DNA of 64,000 nt from Apostichopus japonicus (GCF_037975245.1 NC_092580.1:34505001-34569000); one strand, 5' to 3'; positions 27,801 through 34,724 are shown, counted from the stretch's first letter. Program-made: numbers and translations. The notes: generated from the letters alone by a model not told the origin.

Positions 27801-30800
27801 CTGGAGATCTGCTGCATCTTTAGCCTACATATACCTAATAACACTTGGGGGCTCCTTACAGTCAAGTGGCTACAGTCCTACAAATTCAATCCGTGATCCT
27901 GACCAGAGAATTAAACTCAATAAAATCACTTATGCTTCACACAGTGTGTCAAATTTGAGAAATTGTTTTGAAAGTCATTTGCTGTTGAATGATTTTGAAA
28001 TTGAGCTGGGTGTAGCTCTAGCAGGCTAACATTGGATGTTTGTGGTTTAGCTAATTACCTGGTAACCCCTATTAAACAAGTTCTGCTTAATCCTGTCTCA
28101 AGCGGTGTCGCCTGAGTCTATAATTGATGTCCCTACTCTTTGCTTGACTGGTATAGAGCAGTATATTGTACATTTTGACATTTTGTCTTTGAAACTGACT
28201 TTTTCAAACATCACATTACCTTCACTGCCAACGCTAATGTACAGGACCCCCAGAACAGCAAAGAATATGAAGGCACATGCCAGTAGCACCGTGGAGATGA
28301 CATGACTGTACTTGGAACCAAGACTAGCACTAAGATTCTCCTCTGTGGGGAATTCCTGCTCCAGGAGAGAGTGAGAGCTGTGATGTGATTGGTTCCTGGT
28401 TGAGTTATCATACCTGGCACCTTGGACATTAGAGATGTCATTCCTACAAACAAACAAAAGTCATGGATGTCACCAATTACAAGTGTGACGTGTCAGCAAC
28501 ATGCAATACTGTACACAACATGATTCTCTAGACAGGTAGGTTCGATGGCACATTGCCATGAACAACCACATAAATATGAAAGCTAAATTATTTCTAATCA
28601 GTATTGATCTGAAGAATATCACCTGATAATAAAGATGACATAGAACCATTTAACTTGAATCTCTTTGTAACAAAGCATGTAGACTGAAATACAAATCAGC
28701 TATCAAATGTCAACTCCAAGATCAAAGATAAGAGACTGTCGGCTGTATCTCAATAGGAATGATTTACAGCACTTGCACTTTTAGAGCTTTCTGAATTAAA
28801 AGAAACTATTCCAATGAAACTTCAGTTCATGAATATGCTAGTAATTGAACATAGAGAAAGAAGGTAATCATTGAAAGTATGATTAACACATGAATTAATT
28901 ATTAACTACGCTTAGATCTATTGATTTGTTTCGCAAGAACATGCAAATTCTTGCAATACAAGGCTTGTAATGCTACTGTATATAGAGTATTTCCCAGTTA
29001 CATACAATAAATGAGAGATTAATAGATAACTTAACACTGAATAAAATTTGACCTTAACATAGAATCTTGACAGTTCCTGTAAACTCAAAGACACTAGAAC
29101 ATTGTTTGTGATAATATGACAGGTCTGATATGCATAATATGCTGTAAATAGGTATCATGTGTTGGCAATGGAGGTCTGCTATATACCTATTTTGAAGGGC
29201 TTTTGCAAAAATAAACCTAGTCACAGTGGTGGGTGATAATTGCCTCCTAGTTTATCATGCATCAATAATTAATACTCACAGAAGAAAAGACTTGGTCCAT
29301 CTAAATATCCCTGATTTTGTTCTGTCAAACAGTTTAAATGATATTCCTACAGTGTGATCCTACCATTTTAAAGTGAAAGTCAATATCCAACATGGAATTA
29401 CCAATCTGAACATCCTGTCATATATCTATAGGCTCTCATCAGTTAAAAAAGAATTCTCATACTTATGCTCAAGTTAGCACAAAGCCAACTGTACATTAGC
29501 CATGGGTAACATTGAATTCAGTAAGAAAATATGAAAATATTTCTTTCTGGTGGAATTTATTTCTGAAATAGCATATAATGTGCATAAAAGTTTATTATTC
29601 AGTTGCAAAAATTACATAAACGTATTACACCTAGGCTAGGCCTCCTAACTCATAACACCACCATTCAAACCACCATGCCTCATGCCAGGTTGCTACAAAA
29701 CTTAATTAGTGGTAGGCCTAGGCCTGAAAAATGACTTACCTTTCGACAATTGTAACAATTACATAAAAAAAACTTGAGTCTAGGCCTAACCTCATTCAAA
29801 CTTAATTCTGAGACCATTTAAGCCTAGGATCTAGGCCTAGCGGGCCTAGCCAATGCCTTCACTAAGTTATTCTTAATATGGCCATCTAACCTCTTCCTTC
29901 TGTCTGGTTTGGAACTTAATGAAACATCAACATCTGTCTTATCATAGGAATGTGGTGTCAATTTCCTTGGTGTGCTCGTCTTTGGAGTTGAATTAAGGGA
30001 CCGTCTTCTCCTTATGGATAAATCGTCATTTTCTTTATCACCATTATCGTTAGCAACACTAAATGTCTTATTCACATTCCCAGGACTAGCATCTAATCCA
30101 GTCCCTGAATGTCTGGTGTTGCTGGCATTTGGTTTTGCATTGTAAACACTTGCATCATTCCTTGTTAAACCCAATGAAGTCTGACCTTTCTTTCCTTTCC
30201 AACTTGCTGGTTCATTATCTTGTCCGATGTCAGAGTCAGAAAACTCATTGTCATTTGCTGGTTGTGACCCAAAAATTCTTTGCGTAGAAAAGAAGGATGA
30301 ATTTCCTTTGCTCGGCTTTGGAAGCTGATGATCGACAGTCTTATTGTTCGTTTCGGAAAATGATCGGGATGTGTGATCGTTTTCAGCATAATCTGAGGAC
30401 AACCTTGTTCCGCTCCTGTTGTTAGGCCTAGCCTGTGCATTAGCAGTGTGGATATCGTTAGGCTGAAATGTGGTGGATTTACTTCTAACGTTAGGCCTAT
30501 TCAAAAACGAGAATGAATGTGAAGTGGGCAAGTCAATATCAACATTTTCTTCATCGTTCGACTCATTTTCGGATTCTTCAGCTGCCTTCGTACCTTTCCT
30601 TCGAGACTGAGTATTTAGGCGTCCTCGAGCTGAGCGCCGTCGCAATATTGCTTGGCGAGTTTTGGTGCCCGTGGGACGTACATCGTTTTCACTCTCATCA
30701 GAACTGAAGCCAAGAACTTTACGGGAGGGCACAGCTATCGACGCCCTTTTCGGTGCTTTCTTTTGTTCCGATCGCAGCTTCAAAAGCTTTTTCTGCAGGA

Positions 30801-30909
30801 TGGAACGGGTTGTTTTCGTTACAGGACCTGCTTGAAATCCTAACCGAACCAATTCTGAACGTAATTTCGCATCCGAAAGGGATGTGATGTCAGCTATCGA
30901 GTCCGCCAT
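704..30909 (-). CDS. LEMD3: MAN1/LEMD3-type inner nuclear membrane protein, complete 15-exon gene
   Basis: Coding exons in transcript order: 30909-29891, 28443-28220, 24098-24055, 19440-19380, 15626-15538, 13186-13095, 11875-11724, 10836-10735, 9822-9717, 9065-8909, 8707-8668, 5897-5810, 4927-4822, 2898-2820, 858-704. All introns are GT-AG, phases agree throughout, and the 2514 nt give 837 residues plus stop (human LEMD3 is about 911). Seen: LEM domain at about residues 5-47, Ser/Lys/Asp-rich disordered stretch to about 385, first membrane segment about 387-411, lumenal MSC-type loop about 412-550, second membrane segment about 551-572, winged-helix region about 580-690, RRM/UHM-like fold about 712-800. 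Known for the family: LEM binds BAF and chromatin, and the C-terminal region binds R-SMADs and dampens TGF-beta/BMP signalling at the inner nuclear membrane. Having both LEM and a C-terminal UHM favours LEMD3 over LEMD2. The gene is intact, with no frameshift or internal stop. Confidence 0.93.
1148..2622. repeat. Minisatellite, 25-bp unit with 20-22-bp variants (LEMD3 intron 14)
   Basis: About 60 copies of acacatagttgtataaacac + tgggg. Variants drop the 'atag' or a G. Part is organised as a higher-order repeat: the block beginning cactggacacagttg at 1409 recurs at 1724 (period 315). The minus strand is open in all three frames because the monomer lacks stop codons, so long Cys/Tyr-rich ORFs here are artefacts. 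Confidence 0.95.
2820..2898 (-). CDS. LEMD3: LEMD3 exon 14: UHM/RRM-like domain
   Basis: Acceptor CTTTTTTGCAG|GGT, donor GATG|GTAAGA. Encodes [20 protein letters not shown] then HGSWFDG (about residues 761-786): the RNP1-like strand and second helix, almost the vertebrate MAN1 sequence. Confidence 0.95.
2924..3400. repeat. 17-bp minisatellite with 136-bp higher-order repeat (LEMD3 intron 13)
   Basis: About 28 copies of tgtattcagtgacccta. A marked eight-monomer block carrying 'cagcga', 'ttttcggtg' and 'gcatacag' variants occurs twice, 136 bp apart (3095 and 3231), exactly 8 x 17. The array starts about 25 bp upstream of the exon 14 acceptor. Confidence 0.95.
3406..4240. other. LEMD3 intron 13, unique part
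   Basis: No gene, TE signature or tandem array was recognised. An 81-codon open frame at 3916-4161 has no detectable family features. Confidence 0.5.
4243..4583. repeat. 37-bp minisatellite (LEMD3 intron 13)
   Basis: About nine copies of a 37-bp unit around aactaactattttgtgttc + atgtagaggaattct. Variants alternate between adjacent copies. Confidence 0.92.
4822..4927 (-). CDS. LEMD3: LEMD3 exon 13: UHM/RRM-like domain
   Basis: Acceptor TTTTCTTCAG|T, donor ACAGAG|GTCAGG. Encodes about residues 725-760: the first helix ([14 protein letters not shown]) and second strand ([12 protein letters not shown]), close to vertebrate MAN1. Confidence 0.93.
5275..5765. repeat. ~24-25-bp minisatellite with 127-bp higher-order repeat (LEMD3 intron 12)
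   Basis: Repeats of acagtaagcataccacatgt + ggttat, alternating with a ctatatgtgg form. The 'cttatac' variant marks blocks at 5294, 5421 and 5548, each 127 bp apart. The array ends about 45 bp from the exon 12 donor. Confidence 0.92.
5810..5897 (-). CDS. LEMD3: LEMD3 exon 12: start of UHM/RRM-like domain
   Basis: Acceptor TTATGTTTAG|CA, donor CCCT|GTAAGT. Encodes about residues 696-724, including [13 protein letters not shown], the first strand (RNP2-like) of the MAN1 RRM/UHM-like fold. Confidence 0.92.
5958..8572. repeat. 46-bp minisatellite, 2.6 kb (LEMD3 intron 11)
   Basis: About 57 near-identical 46-bp copies (cagctacccatgcctcctca, then ccatactcctggcataaccattgggc). A 'tttacc' variant in place of 'cataacc' occurs in clusters of two or three (for example 7180-7250, 7405-7505, 7815-7915), a sign of block duplication. 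It fills nearly the whole intron between exons 11 and 12. The overlapping 74-185-codon frames are repeat artefacts. Confidence 0.97.
8668..8707 (-). CDS. LEMD3: LEMD3 exon 11: microexon
   Basis: A 40-nt exon between acceptor TCCTTTTCAG|GAA and donor ACAG|GTAAGG. Encodes [13 protein letters not shown] (about residues 683-695), matching the conserved KVWQG motif of MAN1. Confidence 0.9.
8909..9065 (-). CDS. LEMD3: LEMD3 exon 10: winged-helix region
   Basis: Acceptor GATTCACATAG|G, donor GCCCCA|GTAATG. Encodes about residues 630-682, with [20 protein letters not shown] and a following FQVWRWVQ motif as in MAN1. The acceptor lies only about 9 bp from a 24-bp minisatellite. Confidence 0.92.
9074..9403. 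repeat. 24-bp minisatellite carrying CRE sites (LEMD3 intron 9)
   Basis: About 14 copies of aagaatgttacaagtatgac + gtca. Perfect TGACGTCA palindromes occur at 9094, 9190, 9214 and 9262. Other monomers carry acgtcgtca or tgacatta variants. The array abuts the exon 10 acceptor. Confidence 0.93.
9717..9822 (-). CDS. LEMD3: LEMD3 exon 9: winged-helix region
   Basis: Acceptor TTTTGTCTGTTAG|AT, donor GAAAG|GTAACA. Encodes about residues 595-629, including HHRACQN and [12 protein letters not shown], which matches the conserved P-H-V/I-R-D motif of MAN1 proteins. Confidence 0.9.
10012..10365. mobile_element. hAT-type MITE with perfect 8-bp target duplication
   Basis: A 354-bp element with terminal inverted repeats TAGGGATGCACCGGAT / ATCCGGTGCATCCCTA. 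It is flanked on both sides by aatataat (10004-10011 and 10366-10373), the 8-bp duplication typical of hAT elements. The interior has no transposase and is rich in CCGGAT motifs. It lies in LEMD3 intron 8. The ends and duplication are seen directly; the superfamily is inferred from them. Confidence 0.9.
10735..10836 (-). CDS. LEMD3: LEMD3 exon 8: TM2 and start of winged-helix region
   Basis: Acceptor TTCATTACAG|TT, donor TTGG|GTAAGA. Encodes [15 protein letters not shown] then a charged helix ending [10 protein letters not shown] (about residues 561-594): the end of the second membrane segment and the cytoplasmic/nucleoplasmic helix that opens the winged-helix domain. Confidence 0.9.
11040..11690. 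repeat. ~42-45-bp minisatellite (LEMD3 intron 7)
   Basis: About 14 diverged copies of a unit containing catatccccatatcatgcat, atccaccatacata and cttgtctgtaatg. The array ends about 35 bp from the exon 7 donor. Overlapping frames on both strands are repeat artefacts. Confidence 0.9.
11724..11875 (-). CDS. LEMD3: LEMD3 exon 7: end of lumenal loop and start of TM2
   Basis: Acceptor CCACAAACAG|G is pyrimidine-poor; donor is ATTT|GTAAGA. Encodes about residues 510-560: a polar segment, then [20 protein letters not shown], which runs into the second membrane helix. Without this exon the phases of exons 6 and 8 do not match. Confidence 0.86.
12158..12395 (-). repeat. Interspersed repeat, copy 1 (SINE-like)
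   Basis: This closely matches 31870-32060 in opposite orientation (shared block gtccatgattatgaattgtt and flanks). On the plus strand there is a B-box-like TGTTCGAGTC, and one end has a short hairpin (TCCTG..CAGGA). It looks like a SINE, but the family is not identified. The 81-codon minus-strand frame here is probably not a gene. It lies in LEMD3 intron 6. Confidence 0.7.
12396..13094. other. LEMD3 intron 6, unique part
   Basis: AT-rich intron sequence up to the exon 6 donor. I see no gene, repeat array or element ends. Confidence 0.5.
13095..13186 (-). CDS. LEMD3: LEMD3 exon 6: lumenal MSC segment
   Basis: Acceptor TTCTACAG|AAA, donor TTTCA|GTAAGA. Encodes about residues 480-509, containing [20 protein letters not shown]. 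It ends two bases into a codon that the G of exon 7 completes as Gln. Confidence 0.88.
13310..15135 (-). mobile_element. Penelope-like retroelement, decayed, 5'-truncated
   Basis: The minus strand reads, in order: a reverse transcriptase C-terminal part (about 15120-14560) with [32 protein letters not shown] and then [15 protein letters not shown], typical of Penelope-like RTs; a linker; a GIY-YIG endonuclease part (about 14240-13880) with VIYLISC, IQYVGE and [10 protein letters not shown]; then a purine/pyrimidine-biased tail. A frameshift near 14815 and an in-frame stop near the GIY-YIG start show it is dead. It lies in LEMD3 intron 5 in the same orientation as the gene. RT domains 1-3 are missing. 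Confidence 0.88.
13504..13542 (-). ncRNA. Hammerhead-ribozyme-like motif in the Penelope-like 3' region
   Basis: The minus strand reads GCCT, CTGAGGA, a GATCC/GGATC hairpin, CAAA, TGTC, AGGC. GCCT and AGGC can form a 4-bp stem I around a CUGANGA core box and a GUC cleavage triplet. The GAAA box is CAAA and one extra base precedes stem II, so a copy here is probably inactive. Penelope-like elements are known to carry hammerhead motifs in their terminal repeats. Confidence 0.4.
15538..15626 (-). CDS. LEMD3: LEMD3 exon 5: lumenal MSC segment
   Basis: Acceptor CTTCAAAG|GT, donor ATG|GTAAGT (consensus). Encodes about residues 450-479, including the [20 protein letters not shown] motif, which resembles the folded lumenal region of MAN1/LEMD2 proteins. 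Confidence 0.87.
15703..16535. repeat. 45-bp minisatellite, left part (LEMD3 intron 4)
   Basis: About 18 copies of a 45-bp unit (tttaagctatgttgacaaac, agatacatagatacattctaaggta). Because 45 is a multiple of 3, both strands stay open for 15-residue repeats; these are not genes. A hAT-like element interrupts the array at 16543, and it resumes at 18822. Confidence 0.95.
16543..18815. mobile_element. 2.27-kb non-autonomous hAT-like element inside the minisatellite
   Basis: The ends read CAGGGGTCCAAATTTA and TAAATTTCGACCCCTG, imperfect terminal inverted repeats of hAT style (CAGGGGT). Subterminal motifs with CTATTC/GAATAG recur at both ends. The interior has no long frame, so no transposase survives. 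A clean 8-bp target duplication is not visible; only 'agat' is shared. Around 17020-17100 it contains a nested fragment also seen near 34545-34590 (caagtcattacagcccc). Confidence 0.75.
18822..19285. repeat. 45-bp minisatellite, right part (LEMD3 intron 4)
   Basis: Same monomer as 15703-16535 but more diverged, with truncated units (for example near 18955 and 19130). It is the other half of the array split by the hAT-like element and ends about 95 bp from the exon 4 donor. Confidence 0.93.
19380..19440 (-). CDS. LEMD3: LEMD3 exon 4: lumenal MSC segment
   Basis: Acceptor CCCTTACAG|GAT, donor GGTG|GTGAGT. Encodes [20 protein letters not shown] (about residues 430-449). Phase 0 start and phase 1 end. 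Confidence 0.87.
19690..20775 (+). mobile_element. Non-LTR retrotransposon remnant with a minisatellite in its 3' part
   Basis: Plus-strand translation gives [24 protein letters not shown] and [19 protein letters not shown], the post-RT region of CR1/L2/RTE-like elements, with stops and frameshifts. The end at 20697-20770 (ctatacaaataaattaataa) looks like a LINE 3' tail. Between them lies a ~29-30-bp tandem array. It is antisense to LEMD3, in intron 3. Confidence 0.75.
20278..20580. repeat. ~29-30-bp minisatellite within the LINE remnant
   Basis: About 10 copies of tatgtcattgattgttccat + gttgtatt, alternating with copies lacking one C. It sits between the LINE coding remnant and its 3' tail. 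Confidence 0.92.
20776..22320. other. LEMD3 intron 3, no recognised feature
   Basis: AT-rich sequence with many short tacagta/ctactgta motifs. Open frames of up to 97 codons (21198-21491) show no domain or splice support. Nothing was recognised. Confidence 0.45.
22325..22402 (-). repeat. tRNA-derived SINE head or tRNA pseudogene
   Basis: The minus strand has an A-box-like TTAGCCTAGTGATTAGGG and a B box GGTTCGAATCC in a perfect 5-bp T arm (CCGGG/CCCGG). AGCGTCC and GGAGGCT give an acceptor stem with one mismatch. The anticodon stem has a C-A mismatch and would present AUA, so a working tRNA is unlikely. It lies in LEMD3 intron 3. Confidence 0.75.
23580..23830. repeat. ~60-bp minisatellite (LEMD3 intron 3)
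   Basis: Four diverged copies of a unit containing gcatgtagcccctacatact and cagtacaggaatgta, separated by a tataatattat segment. The 101-codon plus frame here follows the repeat and is not a gene. Confidence 0.85.
24055..24098 (-). CDS. LEMD3: LEMD3 exon 3: lumenal microexon
   Basis: A 44-nt exon between acceptor TTTCTTTACAG and donor CAG|GTAATG. It encodes [15 protein letters not shown] (about residues 415-429), start of the lumenal MSC segment, including a Cys. The frame fits both neighbours. Confidence 0.85.
24100..25940. other. LEMD3 intron 2, no recognised feature
   Basis: Intron sequence upstream of exon 3. It includes a C/T-rich stretch near 24815-24875. I see no gene, element ends or tandem array. 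Confidence 0.45.
26925..27460. repeat. Diverged ~130-160-bp repeat units with nuclear-receptor-like half-sites
   Basis: Four diverged units (about 26925, 27055, 27240 and 27400) share tatcgtgtttacaag, tttgacct and tgacccaaaatgacc blocks; a single related unit is near 25960. The unit at 26967-26979 contains TGACCTTTGACCT, a perfect DR1 arrangement. It lies in LEMD3 intron 2. Confidence 0.7.
27470..28219. other. LEMD3 intron 2, distal part
   Basis: A 96-codon plus-strand frame at 27739-28029 is open but matches nothing I know and has no repeat character. Otherwise nothing was recognised before the exon 2 donor. Confidence 0.4.
28220..28443 (-). CDS. LEMD3: LEMD3 exon 2: first transmembrane segment
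   Basis: Acceptor is T/G-rich ending TTTGTAG|G; donor is GAAG|GTAATG. Encodes residues 340-414. The stretch [20 protein letters not shown] is a strong membrane helix (about 387-411), preceded by a Ser/His-rich polar segment. The phase 1 end matches exon 3. Confidence 0.9.
28444..29890. other. LEMD3 intron 1
   Basis: A 1447-bp AT-rich intron with consensus-like ends and no visible element or tandem repeat. It is one of the few clean introns in this gene. A taggcctag-rich stretch precedes the exon 1 donor. Confidence 0.6.
29891..30909 (-). CDS. LEMD3: LEMD3 exon 1: start codon, LEM domain, disordered region
   Basis: Starts at the ATG at 30909 and encodes residues 1-339 plus two bases. Residues 5-47 read as a LEM fold ([16 protein letters not shown] then a Lys-rich helix). 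The rest is low-complexity Ser/Asn/Lys/Arg sequence with acidic patches, as in MAN1 nucleoplasmic arms. The frame stays open to 29824, but the donor AG|GTTAGA at 29890 leaves phase 2, which matches the G that opens exon 2 and restores an Arg codon. Confidence 0.92.
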
Positions 30910-31011
30910 GGTTGTTTATTCCAATGAATAGGTTACGCGGTTAATTTTGGCTAGCCTAGCTGGCTAGGTCTGCTGTATACCACAGACACTGGCAGAACGA
31001 GAGTTTCTTTG

Positions 31012-31021
31012 TGACGCGTCA
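31012..31021. promoter_or_regulatory. CRE/ATF-like palindrome upstream of LEMD3
   Basis: The palindrome TGACGCGTCA lies about 103 bp upstream of the LEMD3 start codon, where a promoter or 5' UTR is expected. It resembles ATF/CREB-type sites (TGACGTCA) with an inserted CG. No TATA box is evident nearby. Confidence 0.3.
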
Positions 31022-31869
31022 GTACCATGCTGATAGTACTATACTTCATACTATTTCTAAAGCACATATATCCACAGATGCATCCATGAGGTACCTCGTC
31101 GTCGTCAACATTCGGTCAATGTGAAATGCTAGAAACTGCCAGAACGGTGAACGGTCAAATGGAGGCCAAATTGGATCTCCAAGAATTTTTTACTCGTCAG
31201 TAAAGTACCAGGAAAAATCTCATTCACAGGAAACTTTCACTACTGTTGATGAGCTGCCCGAGTAAACGTAACTGCCAAACAAGGCCTGAACGGGTATGAA
31301 CTTTACGAATGGTGCAAAGGTCGTCTGGCGAACAGTGCTAGCGATTATTTGTGTGAACGAAGTTCTGTCGTGTATAATGATGATCAAGGAGACTAGAAGC
31401 CTACCTATCGCAAATTTATGAAAAAAATACAAACGTAAACATTCAACCCACGAGTACTATCCCAGTGGTTAAAACGCTCGTCTAGGCCTTTAAGGGCATT
31501 CTAAACGCTAATAAACTCATGCCTTTTCGAAATACATTAGCAAGGTTGACACTGATCATGCTAACATATATATTATGAATTATCATATCATACGTCACAA
31601 ATTCACAGCCCGAAATATTGTCACCCAGCTTCGAAATGGTCATCAGCATTGCCACCAGATATGCTGAAAATAACAAAATAGTAGTCACCCCTGGTCAATT
31701 TTCAGTAAACATTATAATACCATCTTCGATACAATTTACTGAGACATTTAATTGTACATATGATGGCCAACGCAAGTAGCCTACTAGCTGTTATATTAGG
31801 CCTATGTATATAAGTTTGTAACTAACTTGTGATGGGTTGGCTGGATTGTGATTTGTATGTATTTTGTAT
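31022..31869. other. Upstream intergenic region
   Basis: 5' of LEMD3. Nothing was recognised beyond short open frames; it may hold promoter sequence. Confidence 0.4.
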
Positions 31870-32060
31870 TTTAGATCCTCCTGCAAGCAGGAACTCGCGA
31901 AGAAGCCATCATTGGCTTATCAAAGCCGCAAGCTGACCAAAGTCAGTCTCTTACATTCAAATTTAACGTCCATGATTATGAATTGTTAATTGTCAACAAC
32001 TCTGTAACTGCACGACATACATTAATCTTGGAGTGACTCGAACCGGGGACCTTGTGCATG
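31870..32060 (+). repeat. Interspersed repeat, copy 2 (SINE-like)
   Basis: Closely matches 12158-12395 in opposite orientation, including ttatcaaagccgcaagctga and a TCCTGCAAGCAGGA hairpin at its left end. On the minus strand a B-box-like GGTTCGAGTC is present. The family is not identified. Confidence 0.7.
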
Positions 32061-32589
32061 GTTACAATAAATGTGCATGGTTACAATAAATACAGAAGGG
32101 TCGTTGTAATCTGGGGTCGTCGAATCCGACTCCTGTGTAGGGGGTTCTTTGGACATCCAACCCTGTGGGGAGACCGACCCGCATCACTAGATCTGTGGCT
32201 GTGCTAGGGTCATTGTACTCTGGCTACAGCGTCTGGTAAATTTGTTAAGGTAAAATAGTTATAGCACAGGAGGCAATGAACGCATATCCAGCAGAAAACT
32301 ACAGCACCTGTTTTAATTCCACTCAAGTCAATAACATCTTTTCTGTTTGAAAACGACATGCTATTCTGTTTGTGTGGCTTGTATGATCCATTGCAGGTGT
32401 CGTACGTACCACAATTAATTGCTCCATTGACTAACACAATATATTGGTCACTTTCCATGGCTGCTAGAGCATATATAGCAGTTTTCAACCATATGATAAG
32501 TAACTGATGGCTAATTGGGCTATCACAGCACATTCAACTTTTGCCACCATGACCGTTTAGATTTTGAGCTATAGCTAAAAGTTTAGCAT

Positions 32590-32725
32590 AGTGCTCCACA
32601 ACCCATCTGCCAGCTCTCGCTGGGGAACCTTATTGTTTCACCCAGGATTTTCTAAAATGCCTCAAATCAACTTCGATCCTCCAGATTTTTAAACCATAAG
32701 TACTTTATATGATCCTCTTTAACAT
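32590..32725 (+). repeat. Interspersed repeat, pair member 1
   Basis: Resembles 40905-41040 in the same orientation: both run cccatctg(c/t)cag, ctcgctg, gtttcac, ttctaaaa, then 'tcctcc' and 'catc'. Diverged, non-coding, family unknown. Confidence 0.6.
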
Positions 32726-33169
32726 CCAAGCATGTAACAAAAACTGATGATGACTCAAAATATGCCCCAAAAAATCACTACATCACTTTAGGGATATTTT
32801 CGTCAATGGTTAAAGGTCTGCTGTATAGGCCCCAACTATAGCACGCAATATCATGGAAAACTTTAGGTAAACGACCTGCCTTGGTCGTAACATGACCTCT
32901 TCTTACCAATTAGTCTGCAACGCCTGCCACATATTAAACAGGGTGTGTCTCGATTTATTAGGCCTACGGCCATAACTAACTCTGGATAAAATTCTAATTG
33001 TCAAAATCCATGTTTGTGACTTGTATCGATGCCTATAGGCTGGGACGTCATTTGTGTCTTGGAATTTATCATAGCTGAACAATATACAAGAACACAAAGT
33101 GGATACCGTGAGTCATCGAATTAACTCGACAAGCTCGCGGAACGTCCGGCAACCTGGGCCCTTGACATG

Positions 33170-33270
33170 ATGTTTGCGCATGGGCGGCGATCATGGGGGG
33201 GGGGACGGGGGACATGTCCCCCCCCCCAATATTTTAGGTGGGGGATATAGTATCTAATATCCCCCCCCCA
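33170..33270. repeat. G/C-tract interspersed repeat end
   Basis: gggcggcgatca, a G-run, acatgt, a C-run and caatattt. The same design recurs in inverse near 35965-36010 (C-run, caatattt, aatcgccgcccc). Probably the termini of a non-autonomous element. Confidence 0.5.
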
Positions 33271-33482
33271 ATATTTGGTGGCATATTTTTGTGTGTGGCT
33301 ATAAATAGACAATAATACGTGAGATCATTTATCCAAATCATATTTGGCGGTGGCTAAAACTTCATCCAACACATGCTGCATGAGGTAAATGACTCTTCGT
33401 GGTCGTTTCTGTGACATGTGACCGTATAGCATGTTGTCACTCATGATTATGATCATAACGTCTGTACATCTCTTGTGTATGC

Positions 33483-34210
33483 AGGCGCGTATCCAGGATT
33501 TTCTAACCCGGGGGGCGCGAATTACTATCTAAGCGGAGCGCCACCATCGGTTGGCGCGGAGCGTACAAGAAAATTTCTGGTTTTGATACCCCCCAGATCA
33601 CCGGAAATGGCACTTCTCGGGCTTGAAAATGAGCAACCAGATGTACACTTTTGCCTGAGAACCAAGTATTTCCCAAAAGTTTTTTCCATCCATAACCTTT
33701 TTGAAGATTGTCACCAGTCACACATCATGTTCGACCTCATTGCATGTCCTATGGATCATTGCTTTTGTAGGTTATTCTACGTCACGGCCCACAATATCCG
33801 AAAGCCCCACTTTTCAAGGTTTTAAGCCCATTACTTGTTGAGAATTTGAAAATTCACTTTTCTCGTGAATAAAATCACTTGAAAACATAGCCATAATGTT
33901 GCACAAAATTCAATCTATAGACAACCAATATAGAAAAACCTCCTTGAACCCCTAACAGACAGGTCAAAATTGAACGAGTAGAGGAAAGTATGATGAAGAA
34001 TGTTGGTGAGGAAATTTTGGAAAATTCCGACACAGTTAATTTATTGGTGTAGAAATATTGCAACCTCTTATAATGGCTTTTACAAAACTTGGTTGAAGGA
34101 ACAGAAAAATAGCAGATATTTCCGATATCAGGTATATCGAAACCGAACACTTCACTCATAGGCGTAGGTCCCGTAGGAGGCTGGGGCTGCAGCCCCCCCC
34201 CCCCCCCAAT
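33483..34210 (+). repeat. Interspersed 'ggcgcgta' repeat, forward copy
   Basis: Begins ggcgcgtatccaggattttc and ends near a C-run. Its body from about 33490 to 34075 matches 35490-35960 in inverse orientation, including gtcacacatcatgttcgacc. No coding capacity was recognised; likely a non-autonomous DNA element or composite. Confidence 0.7.
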
Positions 34211-34499
34211 TGTTTTCCCATTTTTTTTGGGCACCTACTGAAAGAAAAAAAATAGCAATGAATAGCTTAAAATGATCTCCTTGGTAATTGAAATAAAGTT
34301 GTAAGCTTGGCCGACATTACTACTGTAAAAGAGAGTTTTGACATAAATGGATCTGTATGCTTTTTCTCCATCTACATAAGACATTTGGTTGTTTACATTA
34401 GCATCCGGCGGTATACTGTGCAACTTTGACGGACCGTAAGGTAGACGATGCCATACAATGTAATGACCGATCTTGCCTATATGATATTGGCATCGACAT

Positions 34500-34600
34500 G
34501 TTGAAAGCGCGCTTCGCGCGCGAAAAATTTTGGCTTTTTTTCGGGCAAGTCATTACAGCCCCCAAATCCAATCTGGCTCCTACGCCTTTGACTACACACA
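34500..34600. repeat. Interspersed repeat fragment
   Basis: Contains a gcgcgcttcgcgcgcg hairpin and ggcaagtcattacagccccc, followed by ggctcctacgcc. The latter part matches a fragment at 17020-17060 inside the hAT-like element. Confidence 0.55.
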
Positions 34601-34724
34601 TTGACAGTTTTTGAGGCTGTACATCGTGGAATATGCATTTCAATGCTCATTGATATGATGTTATATCTGCTCTTTGCTTTACAAATTCGAACAGGCGTGT
34701 AGTGAGTAATTGCCAAGGGAGGGC

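Noticed and set aside
27739-28029. 96-codon plus frame as a gene
   Set aside because: It lies antisense within LEMD3 intron 2, shows no motif or splice support, and its length is compatible with chance.
29824-29890. Extension of LEMD3 exon 1 to its in-frame stop
   Set aside because: Stopping there would remove the membrane and C-terminal domains. The donor at 29890 gives the exact phase needed by exon 2.
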